Origin: an uncultured Nitrospina sp.
GTDB taxonomy: Bacteria; Nitrospinota; Nitrospinia; Nitrospinales; VA-1
Direction of reading: 5' to 3'
DNA length: 19,062 nt
Assembly (NCBI GenBank): GCA_950072225.1
Contig: CATMOP010000003.1
Coordinates: 1-19,062, forward strand
The position numbers and the translations under genes are program-made. This document shows, in pieces, positions 14,453 through 19,062 of this stretch (positions within the stretch are counted from its first letter, which is position 1; the number at the start of each line of letters is the position of its first letter). Below the pieces are notes generated by a model. The model saw nothing but the letters and a program-made list of their open reading frames with translations. It had not been told where the DNA came from and ran no database searches.

Positions 14453-15517
14453 CTATTCTCCTTTTAGAGCCTGTGTCTGGAAATAGAGCGTTAACGCATC
14501 AATAATCTCATCCAGGTCTCCCTCCATCACAAAAGACAACTTATGCAAGGTCAAACCAATCCGGTGGTCGGTTATCCGCTCCTGGGGGTAGTTATAGGTG
14601 CGAATGCGTCCGCTACGGTCACCGGTGCCAACCTGCTGTTTGCGTTCGCTGGCCATGGCTTCTTGTTGTTTTCTTTGTTCCTCATCATACAACCGGGCCC
14701 TTAGCACTTTCATGGCTTTTTCCCGGTTTTTATGTTGCGATTTTTCATCCTGACAAGTCACCACAATTCCAGTGGGTATATAAGTCAAGCGGACCGCCGA
14801 GTCTGTGGTATTGACACTCTGGCCACCTGGCCCGGACGAACGATAAACATCCAACTTTACATCTGCCGGATTGATTTTAATATCCACCTCCTCCACCTCT
14901 GGCAATACAGCAACCGTCACCGCAGAGGTATGAATTCGCCCCTGGCTTTCTGTATCGGGAACCCGTTGCACCCGGTGGGTGCCTCCCTCGTACTTCAGTT
15001 TGCTGTAAGCCCCTTTTCCCGAAATGTTGAAAATAACTTCTTTGAATCCGCCTTTGCCGGTCAAACTGGAACTCAAAACCTCCACATTCCAATTTTTCTC
15101 CTCAGCATACCTCGAATACATGCGGAACAAGTCATTTGAAAAAAGTGCCGCCTCTTCACCTCCTGTACCAGCACGAATCTCCACAATAACGTTTCGCTCA
15201 TCGCGAGGATCTTTAGGAAGTAAGAGAAGTTTCAAGGCCTCTACCGTTTCCTGTTTTTTGATTTCCAGGTCGGCCATGTCCTCTTGAGCCATTTCAATCA
15301 ATTCTGCGTCTTTTTCCTCGTTCAGGATTGATTTACTCTCTTCCAACTGCCGGTTGATCTTCTGCAAGTTCTGAAACCGGTTGACAATGGGAGCAAGTTC
15401 CGACTGTTCCCGGGCATACTTCTGGAACTCGGACTGTTGGGAAATTATTTTAGGATCACTGAGCAATTGGTTGAGATCATCATAACGCTTCTCAACCGAT
15501 TTCAGCTTATCAAACAT
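14453..15517 (-). CDS. prfA: Peptide chain release factor 1
   Basis: Recognises UAA and UAG stop codons and triggers peptide release on the ribosome. 354 residues. GGQ at 231-233 in SSGPGGQSVNTTDSAVRL is the catalytic motif. The codon-recognition tripeptide reads PDT (187-189) in RVPDTESQGRIHTSAVT, the PxT form that marks RF1 rather than the SPF of RF2. EIRAGTGGEEAALF at 113-126 and the N-terminal coiled domain are also typical. There is no in-frame stop, as expected for RF1 (unlike RF2, which often needs a programmed frameshift). The gap to rpmE is 64 bases, and no clear Shine-Dalgarno is visible. Confidence 0.98.
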   Translation of the reverse strand: MFDKLKSVEKRYDDLNQLLSDPKIISQQSEFQKYAREQSELAPIVNRFQNLQKINRQLEESKSILNEEKDAELIEMAQEDMADLEIKKQETVEALKLLLLPKDPRDERNVIVEIRAGTGGEEAALFSNDLFRMYSRYAEEKNWNVEVLSSSLTGKGGFKEVIFNISGKGAYSKLKYEGGTHRVQRVPDTESQGRIHTSAVTVAVLPEVEEVDIKINPADVKLDVYRSSGPGGQSVNTTDSAVRLTYIPTGIVVTCQDEKSQHKNREKAMKVLRARLYDEEQRKQQEAMASERKQQVGTGDRSGRIRTYNYPQERITDHRIGLTLHKLSFVMEGDLDEIIDALTLYFQTQALKGE

Positions 15518-15581
15518 GGATGGAATGGTTTCTTGAAAAACCCCGGGGGATCAGGGAAAAGAAAAAAGAAGGTGAACGCGT

Positions 15582-15818
15582 TTACTGGGGACTGGTTGCT
15601 TCCGCCACAACGGCAGGCTTCGCCTTGGCATATTTGCGCCTGAATTTTTCAATGCGACCAGCAGTATCCATGAGCTTCTGTTTTCCCGTGAAAAAAGGAT
15701 GGCACTGGGAACAGATCTCCACATGAAGATCTTTTAGGGTTGTACGCGTTTGCACTTCACTCCCACATGCGCACCGCACCGTGATTTCAAAATATTCGGG
15801 ATGAATTCCTTCTTTCAT
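15582..15818 (-). CDS. rpmE: 50S ribosomal protein L31 (zinc-binding form)
   Basis: Small subunit-bridging protein of the large ribosomal subunit. 78 residues with Cys16 and Cys18 (VRCACGS) and Cys36 and Cys39 (ICSQCHPFFTGKQKL), so this is the zinc-containing C+ type rather than the zinc-free paralogue made under zinc limitation. The C-terminal tail after RIEKFRRKYAKA is Ala/Pro-rich and slightly extended. It starts 10 bases after the rho stop, on the same transcript. Confidence 0.97.
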   Translation of the reverse strand: MKEGIHPEYFEITVRCACGSEVQTRTTLKDLHVEICSQCHPFFTGKQKLMDTAGRIEKFRRKYAKAKPAVVAEATSPQ

Positions 15819-15828
15819 TGAGTCACCA

Positions 15829-17088
15829 TTAAGAGTTCATTGCCGTTAAAAATTCGGCGTTGGTTTTTGTTTCTTTTATCTTTTGCAGGAGAAGGTCCAT
15901 CGTATCATGGATGCCCATCGGGATCAAAACTTTTCTCAATAACCATACACGCTGGAGGTCTTCCTCGGGGAGCAAAAGCTCTTCCTTGCGGGTTCCTGAT
16001 TTGTTGATGTCGATGGAGGGAAAAGTTCTCTTGTCTGCCAATTTGCGATCGAGAACGATTTCCAGATTACCCGTCCCCTTGAACTCCTCAAAAATAACAT
16101 CGTCCATGCGACTTCCCGTATCGATGAGTGCCGTAGCAAGGATGGTCAGGCTTCCTCCTTCTTCCAGATTCCTGGCAGCACCAAAAAATCGCTTGGGCCT
16201 TTGCAGGGCATTGGAATCCACACCGCCCGACAACACCTTTCCGCTGGGAGGAACAATAGCATTATAAGCCCTGGCCAGACGCGTAATACTATCCAGAAGG
16301 ATCACCACATCCCGTTTATGCTCAACCAGACGTTTAGCCTTTTCAATCACCATTTCTGCAACCTGCACATGCCTTTGTGCCGGCTCGTCAAAGGTGGAAC
16401 TTATGACCTCGCCCTTAACAGAACGTTCCATATCGGTCACTTCTTCCGGACGCTCGTCAATGAGCAAAACGATCAACGCAATTTCCGGATAATTCGTGCT
16501 GACGCTGTTGGCAATGGATTGCAACAACATGGTTTTTCCGGTTCTGGGCGGGGCCACAATCAACCCACGCTGGCCCTTGCCGATGGGGGTCATCAGATCC
16601 ATCACCCGGGCACTGTAATCCTTGCCACCCGGTGTCTCCAGTCTAATCCGCTCTTCGGGATACAACGGTGTCAGGTTGTCGAATAAAATTTTATCCTTGG
16701 TTTTTTCAGGATTCTCAAAATTGATCGCCTCCACCTTCAATAGGGCAAAATAACGCTCGCTATCCTTGGGCGGACGGATCTGACCGGAAATGGTATCGCC
16801 TGTACGCATGTCAAACTTGCGAATTTGTGACGGTGACACATAAATATCATCTGGACCCGGAAGATAATTGTAAGTCGGTGCCCGAAGAAAACCGAACCCG
16901 TCAGGGAGGATCTCCAACACCCCCTGGCCAAACATCAGGCCGTCCTTTTCAGTCTTGGCTTCCAGAATCCTGAATATCAGGTCCTGCTTTCTAAGTCCGC
17001 TGTGGCCTTGGATCTTCAGATCTTTGGCAATATTTGTGAGTTCGGATATGGTCCTGGACTTGAGTTCTTCTATGTTCATCTGTGTCAT
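15829..17088 (-). CDS. rho: Transcription termination factor Rho
   Basis: Hexameric RNA-dependent ATPase that ends transcription. 419 residues, a standard length without the large N-terminal insertion of some high-GC bacteria. Domains: Rho N-terminal helical region at about 5-45, cold-shock-like RNA-binding domain with DGFGFLRAP at 63-71 and DIYVSPSQIRKFDMRTGD, Walker A VAPPRTGKTM at 178-187, Walker B LIVLLIDERPEEV at 205-217, and SSTFDEPAQRH, ITRLARAYN and SGGVDSNALQRPKRFFGAAR in the C-terminal part. It is the first gene of the rho-rpmE-prfA-prmC-murA-waaF group. ATG at 17088 chosen; a second ATG follows three codons later, and neither has a strong ribosome binding site. Confidence 0.98.
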   Translation of the reverse strand: MTQMNIEELKSRTISELTNIAKDLKIQGHSGLRKQDLIFRILEAKTEKDGLMFGQGVLEILPDGFGFLRAPTYNYLPGPDDIYVSPSQIRKFDMRTGDTISGQIRPPKDSERYFALLKVEAINFENPEKTKDKILFDNLTPLYPEERIRLETPGGKDYSARVMDLMTPIGKGQRGLIVAPPRTGKTMLLQSIANSVSTNYPEIALIVLLIDERPEEVTDMERSVKGEVISSTFDEPAQRHVQVAEMVIEKAKRLVEHKRDVVILLDSITRLARAYNAIVPPSGKVLSGGVDSNALQRPKRFFGAARNLEEGGSLTILATALIDTGSRMDDVIFEEFKGTGNLEIVLDRKLADKRTFPSIDINKSGTRKEELLLPEEDLQRVWLLRKVLIPMGIHDTMDLLLQKIKETKTNAEFLTAMNS

Positions 17089-17263
17089 GGTTTGTAGTTT
17101 CTTTGAGGGAGATTAGGAATGATTTGTTCTCGTAAATGTCACGCCCTTGGAATGGAGCACAGATTCAAAGACGGGGAAGACTCGATAATAGTTGGGTATT
17201 TATATATTGTGAGTTTGTTCTATATAATTAGCGGCAAAAGCACGAAAAAATTTAGATGGATAA

Positions 17264-17494
17264 TTGATTGGCTTTATAAGGGGTTTTTGTCTGGGAGCTC
17301 TTGGAGCCTATACAGTCTATCCAGTTCCCCTCTTATTGTCAACTCCTTTTACCCACACATATTTCTATCCGTATGCAAACAGCCGTCCTAGCCCAATGAG
17401 CGAAACTTCAGACTCTCCCAAAATACAGACCAAACCTGGGTTGACGGGGAAAATCCAACCGCCGCCGCATCAGAGATTCCAGCAAATCCTATGA
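17264..17494 (+). CDS. Possible small hypothetical protein (weak)
   Basis: A 76-codon frame starting with TTG, with a hydrophobic beginning (FIRGFCLGALGAYTVYPV then PLLLS) and a proline-rich polar end (PPPHQRFQQIL). This could be a small membrane-anchored protein. There is no visible ribosome binding site, the start codon is rare, and I recognise no family. It may be a chance frame in the rho upstream region. Confidence 0.2.
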   Translation: MIGFIRGFCLGALGAYTVYPVPLLLSTPFTHTYFYPYANSRPSPMSETSDSPKIQTKPGLTGKIQPPPHQRFQQIL

Positions 17495-17630
17495 CTTGGG
17501 TTTTTATTTACCATCTATTTTCGTTTTTTATTCGCTATATGGGCCCTTATATTAACTGAAGCCGTGTCGAACAGGAGGGAAACTGCCACACTGTGACCGC
17601 GTTGTGGGTTCATAAGCTCACAGGGCATGA

Positions 17631-17659
17631 TGGACCCGGTTACCGGAAAATCATATAAT
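17631..17659 (+). promoter_or_regulatory. Candidate promoter of the radical SAM gene with a palindrome in its spacer
   Basis: TGGACC (17631-17636), a 17-base spacer, then consensus TATAAT (17654-17659), with the ATG at 17687. The spacer holds CCGG-TTA-CCGG at 17636-17646. An inverted repeat between -35 and -10 suggests a regulator binding site, but the palindrome is short. Confidence 0.4.
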
Positions 17660-17686
17660 TGTTAAATCCACTTACGGAAAACGAGT

Positions 17687-18646
17687 ATGCTAAAAAGTAC
17701 TTCATCATTCCGCATATCTTCGCAAGAGTTTGAACCGGCTTATATGGAATTGTTCCAATCCGGAGAGTTGTTTCGCCGATCGAGGCAGGCTCTGCGCCAT
17801 TTGGAAAACTGCAAGGTCTGCCCGAGGGATTGCGAAGTCAACCGTCTTGAAAACGAAAAAGCCGTGTGCAAGACAGGCCGGTATGCCGCCGTTGGCAGTT
17901 ACGGTCCGCATTTCGGGGAAGAAGACTGCCTGCGCGGTACAAGAGGGAGCGGTACCATCTTCTTTTCCCTATGCAACCTTAAATGCGTGTTCTGCCAGAA
18001 CTATGATATCAGCCAGGACGGAGAGGGCATTGAAGTGAGCCCAGAAGACCTGGCGGCAATGATGCTCGCTATACAACAGCGCGGTTGCCACAATATCAAC
18101 TTCGTCACTCCGGAACATGTGGTCCCGCAAATCCTTGAATCACTGCCCCTGGCCGTACAAATGGGATTGCGCCTGCCTCTTGTTTACAATACGGGGGCGT
18201 ATGATTCCCTAGACAGCCTGCGATTGATGGATGGTATTGTCGATATTTATATGCCGGATTTCAAATACTGGGATAATGATCGATCACAAAAATACTTGAA
18301 AGCAAAAGATTACCCTGAAACCGCCCGGACAGTTATCCGGGAAATGCACCGCCAGGTTGGAGACCTGGTGCTGGATGAAAACGGCCTGGCCAAACGTGGT
18401 GTTCTGGTCAGACATCTGGTAATGCCGGATAATGTGGAAGATACCGAAAACATCATGGCCTATCTGGCCGAAGAAATCTCTAGGGATACCTACATCAACA
18501 TTATGGACCAATATTTTCCCGCAGGCAAAGTGAGCGAAAAAAAATACGGTGAAATCAACCGCCGCATCACCCAGAGCGAGAAAGATGCTGCGGAAGACAT
18601 CGCCCTGCAAAAGGGCTTGCACCGATTCGACCAGCGCATAGCTTAA
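17687..18646 (+). CDS. Radical SAM protein, PflA/PflX-like
   Basis: Radical S-adenosylmethionine enzyme of 319 residues. The cluster motif is Cys96-x3-Cys100-x2-Cys103 in FSLCNLKCVFCQNYDISQ, the pattern of pyruvate-formate-lyase activase homologues. Four more cysteines lie N-terminally (42, 45, 49, 61; NCKVCPRDCEVNR and AVCKTGRY), as in the PflX-type subgroup, and may bind another metal or cluster. Further conserved-looking parts: NINFVTPEHVVPQILESL, VYNTGAYDSLDSLRLMDGIV then DIYMPDFKYW, and RHLVMPDNVEDT. The substrate is unknown; no glycyl-radical enzyme or AMMECR1/MEMO partner is next to it. The ribosome binding site is weak. It converges with the membrane gene on the right with three bases between stops. 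Confidence 0.9.
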   Translation: MLKSTSSFRISSQEFEPAYMELFQSGELFRRSRQALRHLENCKVCPRDCEVNRLENEKAVCKTGRYAAVGSYGPHFGEEDCLRGTRGSGTIFFSLCNLKCVFCQNYDISQDGEGIEVSPEDLAAMMLAIQQRGCHNINFVTPEHVVPQILESLPLAVQMGLRLPLVYNTGAYDSLDSLRLMDGIVDIYMPDFKYWDNDRSQKYLKAKDYPETARTVIREMHRQVGDLVLDENGLAKRGVLVRHLVMPDNVEDTENIMAYLAEEISRDTYINIMDQYFPAGKVSEKKYGEINRRITQSEKDAAEDIALQKGLHRFDQRIA

Positions 18647-18658
18647 AAGCTATTTTTT
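18638..18658 (+). terminator. Rho-independent terminator of the radical SAM gene
   Basis: ATAGCTT-AA-AAGCTAT followed by six T. The stem is AT-rich and includes the stop codons of both convergent genes, so it is compact and of moderate strength. The T run favours the plus direction. Confidence 0.45.
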
Positions 18659-19062
18659 ATCCATTCGTGAGGAAACAATCAACAGCCGCGAAAAAGCCAC
18701 CATCACCAGATCCTCCACGATAGTCCAGCCGTCCAACGGCCGGGCGAAAAATACACCGAAGCATCCACAATTGGGAATATCGAGTCCTCTCAAAAACGTC
18801 ACTGCGGTCCAAAGCGTAAACACCACGTGCAACCCCAACGAAGCCAGTGCCGCCCAGAATACCAAGCGTCCGCTGAATAGCCAAAACGATATAATCAACT
18901 CCGTAGCTGTCATGCCCAAGGCGCCAGGATAGAGCATCCAGTCTGCTAACGCCTGATAGGTAATCAGGACTTCGACGAAACCCGGAATATCCAATGCCTT
19001 ACCTAGCCCCGTGGTCAACAGAACGACCGCAATAAACAACCGTAGACCGCGGCCGAAGGTTT
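18650..19062 (-). CDS. MauE/DoxX-like redox-associated membrane protein, 5' end outside window
   Basis: The frame is open to the right edge; the TTG at 19037-19039 lies inside a membrane helix and is probably not the true start, so the N-terminus is missing. At least 137 residues are visible. Four hydrophobic segments: LFIAVVLLTTGLGKAL, LGMTATELIISFWLF, LVFWAALASLGLHVVFTLWT, and IVEDLVMVAFSRLLIV near the end. Between the last two lies the conserved PNCGCFG, with a Cys pair, as in MauE and in DoxX-like proteins that handle disulphide or quinone chemistry. No thioredoxin-like or methylamine-utilisation partner is in the window. It converges with the radical SAM gene. Confidence 0.75.
   Translation of the reverse strand, partial: TFGRGLRLFIAVVLLTTGLGKALDIPGFVEVLITYQALADWMLYPGALGMTATELIISFWLFSGRLVFWAALASLGLHVVFTLWTAVTFLRGLDIPNCGCFGVFFARPLDGWTIVEDLVMVAFSRLLIVSSRMDKK

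Larger units (their letters stand above)
17089..17686. other. Long intergenic region between divergent rho and a radical SAM gene
   Basis: About 600 bases with no recognised gene. It should contain the promoter of rho (minus) and that of the radical SAM gene (plus). An AT-rich stretch near 17200-17260 is the likeliest place for the former, though no good -35/-10 pair was found. Around 17586-17623 two hairpins are mutually exclusive: CCACA (17586-17590) with TGTGG (17603-17607), or CTGTGA (17591-17596) with TCACAG (17618-17623). No known riboswitch or tRNA consensus was matched. Confidence 0.5.

Noticed and set aside
17119..17391. 90-codon plus-strand frame
   Set aside because: Runs through the AT-rich rho upstream region, with low-complexity serine-rich translation and no recognisable domain.
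17600..17646. Resemblance to an initiator tRNA anticodon arm (TTCATAAG loop) and to part of a c-di-GMP riboswitch (GGTTACCGG)
   Set aside because: The loop has eight rather than seven bases and no acceptor or T arm exists; the remaining c-di-GMP-I consensus positions are absent.

Overview
The window looks like a chromosomal stretch from a Gram-negative bacterium. It carries an ADP-heptose lipopolysaccharide heptosyltransferase (waaF) and murA, together with housekeeping genes in the order rho-rpmE-prfA-prmC-murA, an arrangement common outside the enterics. Divergent GT9 and GT39 glycosyltransferases, a PRC-barrel protein and a Bacillus-like ferrochelatase would fit a deltaproteobacterial or Nitrospinota-type lineage, but no marker here fixes the phylum. 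No phage, insertion sequence, CRISPR array, rRNA or tRNA was found.

Layout. (1) 1-3597, minus strand: hemE and hemH overlap slightly, followed by a UvrD/PcrA helicase whose 3' end lies outside the window. hemE has its own sigma70-like promoter near 3819-3848. (2) 3882-6180, minus strand: a membrane glycosyltransferase (GT39/PMT-like) with a C-terminal TPR region, split into two frames by a one-base shift at a seven-base homopolymer (5628-5634). (3) 6385-7518, minus strand: queG, epoxyqueuosine reductase with a C-terminal HEAT repeat. (4) 7750-10231, plus strand: a histone-deacetylase-fold hydrolase, a Gx-family membrane transporter component, a 59-residue DUF5989 protein and a family 2 glycosyltransferase. 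(5) 10242-11140: a zinc-ribbon/DUF2007-like protein (minus) divergent from a PRC-barrel protein (plus). (6) 17088 down to 11173, minus strand: rho, rpmE, prfA, prmC, murA, waaF, tightly packed and probably one transcript. (7) 17089-17686: almost 600 bases with at most one weak small ORF, plus a candidate promoter. (8) 17687-18646, plus strand: a PflA/PflX-like radical SAM protein with a terminator, convergent with (9) a MauE/DoxX-like membrane protein cut by the right edge.

How the genes work together. hemE and hemH act at the middle and end of haem synthesis. In the rho cluster, prmC methylates the GGQ glutamine of the release factor encoded by prfA next to it; rpmE and rho are further translation and transcription genes, and murA and waaF supply peptidoglycan precursor and LPS core. 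The most unusual non-coding signal is a short dispersed repeat family: related modules occur in four intergenic gaps (about 1571-1592, 3645-3793, 6215-6232 and 7581-7726), each one just upstream of a start codon. The copy at 7581-7726 can fold as a long imperfect inverted repeat.
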